64,000 nucleotides of DNA, taken from NCBI GenBank assembly GCA_051878935.1, contig JBJELB010000013.1, positions 1 to 64,000 of the forward strand, in the 5' to 3' direction. The stretch comes from CANQDT01 sp051878935 (GTDB lineage Bacteria; Bacillota; Clostridia; Lachnospirales; Lachnospiraceae). A program made the translations under genes and the position numbers. This document shows, piece after piece, positions 17,115 to 25,603 of the stretch. Position 1 is the stretch's first letter; each line of letters opens with the position of its first letter. The notes below the pieces were generated by a model. That model was not told the origin of the DNA and searched no databases. It saw nothing but the letters and a program-made list of their open reading frames with translations.

Positions 17115-19742
17115 TTATTTGGAACCATAATATGCTTTTAAATACATTTCTTTCATCTGGCTCATTAATGGATATACCGGGTTGGCACCTGTACACTGAT
17201 CGTCAAATGCCTGCTCAACCATCTCATCCAATGTCTCTAAGAAATACTGCTCATCTACACCATAATCAGCGATTGTCTTTTTGATACCTACGCGTTCTTT
17301 TAATTCTTCAATCTTAGCAATGAATTTCTCAAGTGTGTCTTCGTCATTCTTACCTACTACTCCACAGAAGTTCGCACACTCAACGTAACGCTCCAATGTA
17401 TGTGGGTATTGATATTGTGAGAATGTTCCCATCTTGTCAGGGCATGTGTTCGCATTAAATCTCATGATTTCTGTGATTAACAATGCATTTGCCACACCGT
17501 GTGGAAGGTGATGGAAAGCACCAAGTTTATGTGCCATAGAGTGGCATACACCAAGGAATGCATTTGCAAATGCCATACCGGCCATAGTAGAAGCATCTGC
17601 CATCTTCTCACGTGCGATTGGGTCTGCTGCACCATTCTCATATGCGCTTGGAAGATATGTGAAAATATTCTTCATTGCTTTTAATGCAAGACCATCTGTA
17701 TAATCGGTTGCCATGATAGAAGCATATGCCTCTAATGCATGGGTCAGGGCATCGATACCTGATGCACTTGTTAATCCCTTTGGCTGATTCATCATCATAT
17801 CTGCATCGATGATAGCCATATTAGGAAGTAATTCATAATCTGCTAATGGATATTTATGTCCTGTGCTTTCATCTGTGATAACTGCGAACGGAGTAACCTC
17901 AGAGCCTGTACCGGATGAAGTAGGAACAGCAATAAAGAATGCTTTCTCACCCATCTTAGGGAAAGTATAAACACGTTTACGGATATCCATGAAACGCATA
18001 GCCAGGTCTAAGAAGTTTACATCCTCATGCTCGTACATTACCCACATAATCTTAGCTGCGTCCATTGCAGAACCACCACCGATTGCAATGATACAATCCG
18101 GTTCAAAGCTACGCATCTGTTCTGCACCTTCTTTTGCACATGCAAGTGTCGGGTCCGGAGCAACATTATAGAATGTTGTGTGCTGGATGTTCATCTTATC
18201 CAATTCGTCTGTCACAACTTTTGTATAACCATTTTTGTATAAGAAGCTGTCCGTTACGATGAATACTTTTTTCTTGCCCATGACTTTATCTAATTCAGCA
18301 AGAGCAACCTTTAAACAGCCTTTTTTGAAGTAAACCTTCTGAGGTGTTCTAAACCACAACATATTTTCTCTCCTCTCAGCAACTGTCTTGATATTCAATA
18401 AGTGTTTTACGCCTACGTTCTCAGAAACGGAGTTACCGCCCCAGGAACCACAACCAAGTGTCAAAGATGGAGTTGTTGCGAAGTTATATAAATCACCAAT
18501 ACCACCATGAGAAGATGGAGTATTTACAAGGATACGGCAGGCTTTCATCGCTGCTGCATGTTTTGCCATCTTATCCTGTGCAATACCTACATTACAATAA
18601 AGAGCTGCTGTATGACCGAATCCGCCATCTGCTACCAGCTGAGCTGCTTTATCAAGAGCTTCGTCGAAATCTTTTGCTTTGTACATAGCCAGTACAGGAG
18701 ATAATTTCTCATGAGCAAATTCCTCTTCGATATCGACAGAGTCAACCTCACCAATTAAGATTTTTGTCTTCTCAGGAACATCTACACCGGCTAATGCTGC
18801 GATGGTATGTGCTGACTGACCAACAATCTTAGCGTTTAATGCACCGTTGATAAGGATTGTCTTGCGAACCTTATCTAACTCCTCGCCTTTTAAGAAGTAA
18901 CATCCGCGTTTTGCAAACTCATCCTTAATCTCTTTATAAAGCTTATCAAGTACAATAACAGACTGCTCGGAAGCACAAATCATACCATTATCAAATGTTT
19001 TTGAATGAATGATAGAACTTACTGTTAACTGAACATCTGCTGTATCATCAATTACAACCGGAGTATTACCTGCACCTACACCCAATGCCGGTTTACCTGA
19101 AGAGTAAGCTGCACGCACCATACCAGGACCACCTGTAGCCAGAATACAATCTGCTTCAGCCATAACCTGATTGGTTAATTCAATAGAAGGAACATCAATC
19201 CATCCGATGATACCTTCCGGAGCGCCTGCTGCTACTGCTGCCTCTAAAACAATCTTAGCTGCTGCTATCGTAGATGCCTTTGCACGTGGATGTGGGGAAA
19301 TAATAATTGCATTTCTTGTTTTCAAAGAAATCAATGTTTTAAAAATTGCTGTTGATGTTGGGTTTGTTGTAGGAATAACAGCTGCAATTACACCCAAAGG
19401 CTCTGCTATCTTCTTCACACCCATCTGTGGGTCTTCTTCTACAACACCACAGGTTTTTGTATCTTTATAGTAATTGTAGATATACTCTGATGCATAATGG
19501 TTTTTAATTACCTTATCTTCTACAATACCCATTCCTGTTTCTTCTACTGCCATTTTTGCAAGTGGAATTCTTGCCTTGTTTGCAGCCATAGCTGCTGCTT
19601 TAAAAATCGCATCTACCTGTTCCTGTGTATAGGTAGCAAATTGCTGCTGAGCTGCTCTTAATTCCTGTAAACGAATCGTCAGAGCTTCAACGCTGTCTAC
19701 GATTGCTGGACTTACTGGTTTTGTTTCTGCTTTCTTAGGCAT
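17115..19742 (-). CDS. adhE: Bifunctional acetaldehyde-CoA/alcohol dehydrogenase
   Basis: An 875-residue fusion enzyme that reduces acetyl-CoA via acetaldehyde to ethanol and regenerates NAD+. The N-terminal aldehyde dehydrogenase part has the catalytic cysteine in GMICASEQS; the C-terminal iron-dependent alcohol dehydrogenase part has GGGSAMDAAK and the metal-binding histidine region (HALEAY, HSMAHKLGAFHHLPHG). Full length for the family. Its promoter carries a probable Rex operator, which fits repression at high NAD+/NADH. Confidence 0.97.
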   Translation of the reverse strand: MPKKAETKPVSPAIVDSVEALTIRLQELRAAQQQFATYTQEQVDAIFKAAAMAANKARIPLAKMAVEETGMGIVEDKVIKNHYASEYIYNYYKDTKTCGVVEEDPQMGVKKIAEPLGVIAAVIPTTNPTSTAIFKTLISLKTRNAIIISPHPRAKASTIAAAKIVLEAAVAAGAPEGIIGWIDVPSIELTNQVMAEADCILATGGPGMVRAAYSSGKPALGVGAGNTPVVIDDTADVQLTVSSIIHSKTFDNGMICASEQSVIVLDKLYKEIKDEFAKRGCYFLKGEELDKVRKTILINGALNAKIVGQSAHTIAALAGVDVPEKTKILIGEVDSVDIEEEFAHEKLSPVLAMYKAKDFDEALDKAAQLVADGGFGHTAALYCNVGIAQDKMAKHAAAMKACRILVNTPSSHGGIGDLYNFATTPSLTLGCGSWGGNSVSENVGVKHLLNIKTVAERRENMLWFRTPQKVYFKKGCLKVALAELDKVMGKKKVFIVTDSFLYKNGYTKVVTDELDKMNIQHTTFYNVAPDPTLACAKEGAEQMRSFEPDCIIAIGGGSAMDAAKIMWVMYEHEDVNFLDLAMRFMDIRKRVYTFPKMGEKAFFIAVPTSSGTGSEVTPFAVITDESTGHKYPLADYELLPNMAIIDADMMMNQPKGLTSASGIDALTHALEAYASIMATDYTDGLALKAMKNIFTYLPSAYENGAADPIAREKMADASTMAGMAFANAFLGVCHSMAHKLGAFHHLPHGVANALLITEIMRFNANTCPDKMGTFSQYQYPHTLERYVECANFCGVVGKNDEDTLEKFIAKIEELKERVGIKKTIADYGVDEQYFLETLDEMVEQAFDDQCTGANPVYPLMSQMKEMYLKAYYGSK

Positions 19743-19776
19743 TACATTGTCCTCCTTGTAATAAACAATTCTATCT

Positions 19777-19794
19777 TTGTTAATTTTTTAACAT
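19777..19794 (-). promoter_or_regulatory. Probable Rex operator in the adhE leader
   Basis: TTGTTAATTTTTTAACAT (plus strand) matches the Rex consensus TTGTTAA-N4-TTAACAA in 13 of 14 fixed positions. It lies between the -10 box and the ribosome binding site of adhE. Rex is the NADH-responsive repressor of fermentation genes; no rex gene is in the window. Confidence 0.75.
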
Positions 19795-19807
19795 GTTCAC
19801 GACAACG

Positions 19808-19836
19808 ATAATATCACTTCGTTAAAATATTGTCAA
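19808..19836 (-). promoter_or_regulatory. Promoter of adhE
   Basis: On the minus strand: -35 TTGACA (19831-19836), 17-bp spacer, -10 TATTAT (19808-19813). Confidence 0.85.
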
Positions 19837-19852
19837 GGCACAATTTATTTTT

Positions 19853-21745
19853 TTATAAATCATACGCTGTATGCATATACCGTTCCGCTTCCTGCCAGCC
19901 GACCACAAAAGACGTCCCTTTCGCACAAAATACAGAACCTGCAGGGTTTTCCAGGTCGCTATCACAATCATATCCAATCTCAGCTATAACTTCTTCTGCA
20001 ATGTCACACACTTCATAACCATCTGCCACATAGCTCATACTACCTGTTCCACCCGTAAAAGACAACAGTTGCTGCTGATAATCCATAAAGCTTTCCACCG
20101 GCCCCCTGCCCTTAATATACATCATCGATTCCAGCATCTGAGGTGCTTCGAATATTCCCCTCAGCTTTGTAATATCCGACATCACTCGTCCGGCATATTC
20201 CTGCGATACATAAATATCAAACCGATACCACGGCTCAAGTAGAACGGATTCGGCTTTACACAGTCCATGCCGTACTGCTCTGTATGTGGCTTCTCGAAAA
20301 TCGCCTCCCTCCGTATGTTTTAAATGTGCCCGCCCATCCTTTAAGACAACCTTTACATCAGTCAACGGTGAACCGGTCAGTACACCGACATGTTCTTTCT
20401 CAAAAATATGGGTTTTGATCAGATTCTGATAATTCGCACCCAGAGTATCTACATGGCACACACTTTCAAACGTAATCCCACTGCCCCGCTCTCCCGGTTC
20501 TAAGGCAATCTGAACCTCTGCATAATGACGGAGCGGTTCAAAATGTCCATAGCCGGTTACCGGTGCAGCAATCGTTTCACGATATTCAATGGTCGGTTTC
20601 TCAAAACGGACATGGAAACCAAAACGTTTCGGAATCATCTCTTCCAAAACCTCTAACTGAATCTCACCCATCACATGGATCCGCAATTCCCGTGTCCGCC
20701 GTTCATAGCTCACTCTCAGCATAGGATCCTCGTCTGTCAGCATCAACAGCTGCCTGTAACAACGCTCCGGCTCCTCGTCATCCAGCACAACAATCTTCGA
20801 TTGCAGGGCTGGCGAAAAGAAACTTTTTGAATGCCGATTCTCCATTGAAACACCTACTCTTATCATATCCCCGCTACATGTTTTTTTCAAGCCTGTGGCT
20901 GCAATTATTTCACCGGATTTTGCCACATTTCCGGATACAAACTGTCTGCCGCGGTAACGACGAATTTCATTGATTTTTTCCTCCGATTTCGTCTCACCTT
21001 CTTGATAAGAAAGGACATCTTTTACCGCCAGTTGACCGGACAGCACCTTTAGAAAAGTCAGACGGTTTCCTTTCTCATCATGACGAATCTGATATACCTG
21101 TCCAACAAAAGAATCTGTTTCTTTTTCTTCATAATTTGTACCAGTCAATACAGATAACCCATTCAGGAAGAATTCGATTCCTTCATCTTTTAACGCAGAA
21201 CCGTAAAAGACAGGATAACACTCTTGTTCCCGATATAACTCCAGCCACTCTTCTCGAAACTCCTCTATATCCTTTTGATTCTGAATTAACAGAATATCAC
21301 CGGACAGCTTCTGTTCAATATCTGTCATAACTCCTTCCAGATGTTCCCGTCCAACATCCATCTTATTGATAAAGTAAATCGTTGGTATCCGATATTCCTT
21401 TAATAAACGAAAAAGAGAAACCGTATGTGCCTGAACTCCTGCTGTCGCACTGATCAGCAAAACCGCATAGTCCAGTACCTGCAAAACACGCTCTGTTTCA
21501 CAGGCAAAATCCATATGTCCCGGTGTATCCAACAGATAATAGTCATCCCCGCGATAAGTAAAACCGGAAATGCCAGAAAATATCGTAATTCCCCGCCTCT
21601 GTTCCATCTCATCTGAGTCCAACGAAGAGGTTCCGGTATCTACACGTCCAAGAGTACGCGTTGTCCCTGTTTTATATAAGATTTGTTCTGAAAAAGTAGT
21701 CTTACCGGCATCTACGTGGGCCAAAATCCCTATTGTTTTCTTCAT
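19853..21745 (-). CDS. Tet(M)-like ribosomal protection GTPase
   Basis: A 630-residue translation-factor GTPase of the Tet(M)/EF-G type. Seen are G1 AHVDAGKT, the G2/G3 stretch RRGITIFSG and DTPGHMDF, and G4 NKMD. Domains II-V follow, with the total length of ribosomal protection proteins. Such proteins release tetracycline from the ribosome, but many chromosomal homologues in Clostridia are divergent and have no proven resistance. The C-terminal tail (SYVADGYEVCDIAEEV...) differs from classical Tet(M), so I do not claim resistance. It lies 25 bp after palindromic element B, and no clear promoter is visible between that element and the gene. Confidence 0.8.
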   Translation of the reverse strand: MKKTIGILAHVDAGKTTFSEQILYKTGTTRTLGRVDTGTSSLDSDEMEQRRGITIFSGISGFTYRGDDYYLLDTPGHMDFACETERVLQVLDYAVLLISATAGVQAHTVSLFRLLKEYRIPTIYFINKMDVGREHLEGVMTDIEQKLSGDILLIQNQKDIEEFREEWLELYREQECYPVFYGSALKDEGIEFFLNGLSVLTGTNYEEKETDSFVGQVYQIRHDEKGNRLTFLKVLSGQLAVKDVLSYQEGETKSEEKINEIRRYRGRQFVSGNVAKSGEIIAATGLKKTCSGDMIRVGVSMENRHSKSFFSPALQSKIVVLDDEEPERCYRQLLMLTDEDPMLRVSYERRTRELRIHVMGEIQLEVLEEMIPKRFGFHVRFEKPTIEYRETIAAPVTGYGHFEPLRHYAEVQIALEPGERGSGITFESVCHVDTLGANYQNLIKTHIFEKEHVGVLTGSPLTDVKVVLKDGRAHLKHTEGGDFREATYRAVRHGLCKAESVLLEPWYRFDIYVSQEYAGRVMSDITKLRGIFEAPQMLESMMYIKGRGPVESFMDYQQQLLSFTGGTGSMSYVADGYEVCDIAEEVIAEIGYDCDSDLENPAGSVFCAKGTSFVVGWQEAERYMHTAYDL

Positions 21746-21770
21746 ACTCCCTCCAGGTAAATTGATATCT

Positions 21771-22180
21771 CTCGCCGCGCCCCCTTCGGGAGCTGTCCGT
21801 GCCTATGTATTTTCGCAGACGCACAGTTTTTAGAAAGACACACACTCTGATGATGTCACGAAACGCGCCGCTGAGTTGTCCGAGTCAACCGCTAGTGATT
21901 TCAGTATCTTTTTTAGGCACACTCCCGTTCGGTTTCCAAATCGACGGGAATTGCCCGCATGAAAATCCCTTCGGGATGGCGGGCAAGTAGGCAATCACTT
22001 GCGTTGCAAGTGGTTACCAAAAACGACCAAAAAAAGATACATAAAACACTGCTGGTTGACGAGTTGGCTCATAAGGCGCGTAATCAAACGTGACAGAACA
22101 GAGTGTGATGTCTTTCTTAAAACTGAAAACGCGCAAGAAAATACATAGGCACGGACAGCTCCCGAAAGGGGCGCGGCGAG
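21771..22180 (-). repeat. Long palindromic element, copy B (inverted relative to A and C)
   Basis: 410 bp bounded by CTCGCCGCGCCCC and its complement, with arms paired along most of their length (for example GGAGCTGTCCGTGCC and TATGTATTTTC on both sides). The inner arms are GTATCTTTTTT/AAAAAAGATAC. Judged from the asymmetric arms (one side CACTAGCGGTTGAC, the other ACCAGCAGTGTTT) the copy is inverted compared with A and C. The apex is longer than in A and C and folds into about three hairpins (CCACTTGC/GCAAGTG, TTGCCCGC/GCGGGCAA, CCCGT/ACGGG). It contains no credible coding frame. Confidence 0.85.
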
Positions 22181-22197
22181 ATTATAAATATGTATAC

Positions 22198-22228
22198 GAA
22201 AAGGCGGGTACCTCGTATCCGCCTTTTC
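22198..22228 (-). terminator. Terminator of the amino-acid ABC transporter operon
   Basis: AAAAGGCGG pairs with CCGCCTTTT around a short TAC/GTA inner stem, ending in TTTTC on the minus strand just before element B. Confidence 0.75.
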
Positions 22229-22230
22229 TT

Positions 22231-22953
22231 CTATAATACTTTACTTAAGAATCCTTTTGTTCTTTCATGCTGTGGATGATCAAATACATCCTCCGGTTTT
22301 CCTTCTTCCACAATGATGCCGCCATCCATAAAGACTACGCGGTCTGCCACCTCGCGGGCAAATCCCATCTCATGGGTTACAACTACCATGGTCATACCCT
22401 CACTGGCCAATTGTTTCATAACGTCCAGTACTTCGCCAACCATTTCCGGGTCAAGTGCAGAAGTTGGTTCATCAAATAGCATTACATGTGGATTTAGACA
22501 TAACGCTCTGGCAATCGCCACACGCTGCTTCTGTCCACCGGACAATTGAACCGGGTAATTTCCTGCCTTATCCGCTACGCCTACACGTTCCAGCAGTGTC
22601 ATCGCCCTTTCGGTAGCTTCCTGCTTTGTCATTAGCCCCAATTTTACAGGTGACAAGGTCACGTTTTCTAAAATGGTCAAATGTGGGAACAGGTTGAATT
22701 GCTGGAATACCATTCCACAATCACGTCGGAACAGATTGATATTCGTCTTACGATCCGTGACATTGACTCCATCAATCACTATCTCGCCTTGTGTTGGAAT
22801 CTCCAGAAGATTCAAACAGCGAAGAAATGTGCTTTTACCGGAACCGGACGGACCGATGACACAAACGCATTCCCCTTTTGCTATATCAATATCAATACCC
22901 TCTAATACTTTGAGGTCACCAAAATATTTATGCAACGATTTAACGTGTATCAC
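22231..22953 (-). CDS. Polar amino-acid ABC transporter ATP-binding protein
   Basis: A 240-residue ABC ATPase of the GlnQ/HisP type: Walker A GPSGSGKST, signature LSGGQKQR, Walker B VMLFDEPTSALD, H-loop VVVTHEMG. I chose the GTG at 22953, with AAAGGAGG 10 nt upstream, giving a 14-nt overlap with the permease gene; an ATG at 22980 would lie before that site. Together with the permease and binding protein it imports a polar or charged amino acid; the substrate cannot be read from sequence. Confidence 0.93.
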   Translation of the reverse strand: MIHVKSLHKYFGDLKVLEGIDIDIAKGECVCVIGPSGSGKSTFLRCLNLLEIPTQGEIVIDGVNVTDRKTNINLFRRDCGMVFQQFNLFPHLTILENVTLSPVKLGLMTKQEATERAMTLLERVGVADKAGNYPVQLSGGQKQRVAIARALCLNPHVMLFDEPTSALDPEMVGEVLDVMKQLASEGMTMVVVTHEMGFAREVADRVVFMDGGIIVEEGKPEDVFDHPQHERTKGFLSKVL

Positions 22954-23659
22954 TTTGACGCAACCTCCTTTCAAGGGCATTCAATCCAATCGTCAATACC
23001 TTGATTAAAAGATAATATATCAACGCACAGCCGATGAGTGGCATAAACAGAGTATAGGTCCTGGAAGTAATAAAATCAGACGCTTTCGTCAGATCCTGAA
23101 TAGAAACATAACCCAAAATCGCCGTTTCTTTTACCAGCACGATAAATTCATTGCCCAATGCGGGAAGAATATTTTTAATTGCCTGCGGAATAATAATATA
23201 GCGCATCGTCTTAGCATAGGAAAAGCCAAGTGAACGTCCCGCTTCCATCTGACCGTGATCCACTGCCAGAATACCGGCGCGGATAATCTCAGCCACATAA
23301 GCTCCACTGTTAATACCAAAGGTACAAATACCGGCAATCAAACCATTGGAGCTTTTAAACACAATAAAATACATAATCAATAACTGAACAACCGAAGGCG
23401 TTCCCCGGATAATATCAATATAAAGATAAGAAATGATATGTCCTATCCATGCCATTACACCGGGAACGCTACGAAAAGAACGTTTCTCTCCCAGCAGCTT
23501 TAAAAGTGCCGCCACCATTCCGATGACAACTCCAAGCAACACTGCACACAGGGAAACGAGAATCGTTGTCTTCAAGCCGGAAAATATCAGTTTATAGCGG
23601 TTCCCTTCCAGAAAAACGAAACGAAACTGCTCTGCAAAATCCTGAAAAAATAAAATCAT
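22940..23659 (-). CDS. Polar amino-acid ABC transporter permease
   Basis: A 239-residue integral membrane protein of the HisM/GlnP family, with about five membrane segments and the conserved EAA loop (EAGRSLGFSYAKTMRYIIIPQAIKNILP, in part AGRSLGFSYAKTM). It lies between the binding-protein gene and the ATPase gene in one operon. Confidence 0.93.
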   Translation of the reverse strand: MILFFQDFAEQFRFVFLEGNRYKLIFSGLKTTILVSLCAVLLGVVIGMVAALLKLLGEKRSFRSVPGVMAWIGHIISYLYIDIIRGTPSVVQLLIMYFIVFKSSNGLIAGICTFGINSGAYVAEIIRAGILAVDHGQMEAGRSLGFSYAKTMRYIIIPQAIKNILPALGNEFIVLVKETAILGYVSIQDLTKASDFITSRTYTLFMPLIGCALIYYLLIKVLTIGLNALERRLRQSDTR

Positions 23660-23679
23660 GCCACACCGCCTGTAACTCT

Positions 23680-24483
23680 CTATTCGTTGATGTACTGCTC
23701 AATCAAAGCATCAAAGGTACCATCTTCTTTCATCTCAGCCAGTGTTTCATTAATCTGATCAAGAAGCTCCTGATTTCCTTTCTGTACTGCAAATGCATAT
23801 TCCTCTTCGGAAGAGTGATCCTCGATTAATTTCAGATCATCGTTTGCTTTTACAAATTCCTTAGCAGGATTTGCATCAATAATAACAGCATCCACTGCGC
23901 CATTTTTCAATTCCATAACAGCGTCAACGCCCTTTTTGAAACGTTTTACTTCTGCATCAGCAATCGTACCATATTCACCGGAAGCAACAAAATCTCCTGT
24001 TGTACCTTCCTGTACTGCTAATTTTTTGCCATTCAACTGTTCAATACCTGTGATATCGCTATCCTTCTGAACGATGATATACTGATTAGAAGTATAGTAA
24101 GAATCTGAGAAGTCAACACTCTGTTTTCTCTCATCAGTTACAGTCATTCCAGCTGCGATCACATCCAATGCTCCACTTTCCATAGAACCAATCAGGGATT
24201 TGAATTCCATATTGCTGATCACTGTTTCTTTTCCAAGTCTTTCGCCTACTTCCTTCATAACGGCGATATCAAATCCATCGAACTCGCCGTTGTCATCCAC
24301 ATACTCAAATGGTGGAAATTCTGCATTGGTTCCTACGATTAACTTGTCTGCTTCTAAAGTAGAACTTTCCTGTCCTGTAACCTGTTGTTCACCATCCTGT
24401 TCCGTTGTTGCTGCACCGCCACAACCGCATGCCAACATCACTACGGTCAACATGGAAACTGCTAATTTTGAAAATTTTTTCAT
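23680..24483 (-). CDS. Amino-acid ABC transporter substrate-binding lipoprotein
   Basis: A 267-residue lipoprotein: signal peptide with lipobox L-A-C-G (MLTVVMLACGCGG), then a type II periplasmic-binding fold (LIVGTNAEFPPFEYVDDNGE, DGFDIAVMKEVGERLG, AGMTVTDERKQSVDFSDSYY). It captures the amino acid outside the cell for the permease encoded downstream. Confidence 0.94.
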   Translation of the reverse strand: MKKFSKLAVSMLTVVMLACGCGGAATTEQDGEQQVTGQESSTLEADKLIVGTNAEFPPFEYVDDNGEFDGFDIAVMKEVGERLGKETVISNMEFKSLIGSMESGALDVIAAGMTVTDERKQSVDFSDSYYTSNQYIIVQKDSDITGIEQLNGKKLAVQEGTTGDFVASGEYGTIADAEVKRFKKGVDAVMELKNGAVDAVIIDANPAKEFVKANDDLKLIEDHSSEEEYAFAVQKGNQELLDQINETLAEMKEDGTFDALIEQYINE

Positions 24484-24521
24484 CTGTATTTCCTCCTGAT
24501 AATACTAATATTTATTCATCC

Positions 24522-24550
24522 ATTCTATTCCATCTACGCTCATTTGTCAA
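24522..24550 (-). promoter_or_regulatory. Promoter of the amino-acid ABC operon
   Basis: On the minus strand: -35 TTGACA (24545-24550), 17-bp spacer, -10 TAGAAT (24522-24527). Confidence 0.8.
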
Positions 24551-24635
24551 CGCAACAAAATCAAAGAAATATTATCCAATCCATGAAAAAACTTCTAGTT
24601 TATTATAAATGATTCTCCACATACTACGATTGTAA

Positions 24636-24653
24636 CTTGAAGACATCTTCAAG
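24636..24653 (+). promoter_or_regulatory. 18-bp palindrome in front of the spore-protein gene
   Basis: CTTGAAGACATCTTCAAG is a perfect palindrome (8-bp arms, CA centre) about 55 bp upstream of the SASP gene. CATACTA at 24620-24626 resembles a forespore sigma-G -10 box, but a matching -35 was not found. It may be an operator. Confidence 0.4.
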
Positions 24654-24706
24654 GGACCTAAATATAAATATAATGTATAAAAACAAATGAAAGCGAGGGA
24701 TTACAA

Positions 24707-24904
24707 ATGAGCAAAAATACTGTAGCAGTTCCTGAAGCAAAAGGTGCATTAGACAAATTCAAATATGAAGTTGCAAATGAATTAGGAGTACCTTTAAAAA
24801 ACGGATATAACGGTGACTTGACTTCCTATCAGAACGGTAGTGTCGGCGGTTATATGGTGAAAAAGATGATTGAGAGACAGGAACAGGAAATGTCCAACCA
24901 ATAA
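24707..24904 (+). CDS. Alpha/beta-type small acid-soluble spore protein
   Basis: A 65-residue DNA-binding protein that coats and protects DNA in dormant spores. The conserved germination-protease site region (KFKYEVANELGVP) and the second motif (GYNGDLTSYQNGSVGGYMVKKMIE, in part GSVGGYMVKKM) are present. AAGCGAGGG-type ribosome binding site upstream. It indicates that the organism has, or recently had, the ability to sporulate. Confidence 0.95.
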   Translation: MSKNTVAVPEAKGALDKFKYEVANELGVPLKNGYNGDLTSYQNGSVGGYMVKKMIERQEQEMSNQ

Positions 24905-24910
24905 TGCAAA

Positions 24911-24943
24911 AAAGGGATCAACTCTATGTTGGTCCCTTTCTCG
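24911..24943 (+). terminator. Terminator of the SASP gene
   Basis: AAAGGGATCAAC pairs with GTTGGTCCCTTT across a 5-nt loop, followed by TCTCGTATAATT; it lies between convergent genes. Confidence 0.8.
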
Positions 24944-24948
24944 TATAA

Positions 24949-25602
24949 TTATTCATGTGACAGCAATCCAATATCCTGCAACGGCCATACTCTGACGAAT
25001 GCTCTTCCCATAAACTTATCGCCTTGAACCGGTCCAATCTCACGGCTGTCCAGACTGACATTGCGATTATCTCCCATACACCAGTATTCATCTTCGCCCA
25101 GCGTAATCGGATTCACAGCCATTCCCGGATCTTCAATTACTTCATACCCATAATCCTCTTCCAGCACTTCACCATCAATCCATATTCTTCCGTTGTTATC
25201 AATTTGAACCGTTTCTCCCGGTAAGCCGATAATACGTTTGATGTACCGTTCTCCCTCAGAAATCGGACTTGGAAATACTACAATATCGAAACGTTCCGGT
25301 TCATGAAAGCGGTAGGATAATTTATCAATAATCAACTTATCATCATCATGTAAATTATCTACCATAGAAATACCGTCCACCTGAACTAATTGACCTACAT
25401 AATTGATAATCACAAAGAGTACTGCAAACAATGTAGCAAAATAGATGATCCAGCCACGAATCTCTTTCGCCCAATCCGTCTTTGGTTCTTCCTTCTGCTC
25501 TTCTACGACAGGCTGATCCGTCATCAGTTCTTCCACTATTGTACGTTCAATCTCATCAACATCTTCTGTTGTCTCGAATTGTTTTTCCTCCATTTGGCTC
25601 AT
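24949..25602 (-). CDS. lepB: Signal peptidase I
   Basis: A 217-residue S26 peptidase with one N-terminal membrane segment (about 51-69) after an acidic cytoplasmic tail. The catalytic serine is S79 (GISM) and the lysine K122 (YIKRIIGLPGE); the box GDNRNVSLDSREIGPV is present. The usual SMxPTL motif is changed to SMVDNL, with the proline replaced by aspartate. It cleaves signal peptides of exported proteins. The start at 25602 has AGGAGG 9 nt upstream. Confidence 0.92.
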   Translation of the reverse strand: MSQMEEKQFETTEDVDEIERTIVEELMTDQPVVEEQKEEPKTDWAKEIRGWIIYFATLFAVLFVIINYVGQLVQVDGISMVDNLHDDDKLIIDKLSYRFHEPERFDIVVFPSPISEGERYIKRIIGLPGETVQIDNNGRIWIDGEVLEEDYGYEVIEDPGMAVNPITLGEDEYWCMGDNRNVSLDSREIGPVQGDKFMGRAFVRVWPLQDIGLLSHE

Positions 25603-25603
25603 G

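Noticed and set aside
19853..21745. Call as a tetracycline resistance gene
   Set aside because: Only the family is supported by the sequence; chromosomal homologues of this kind often have no shown resistance.
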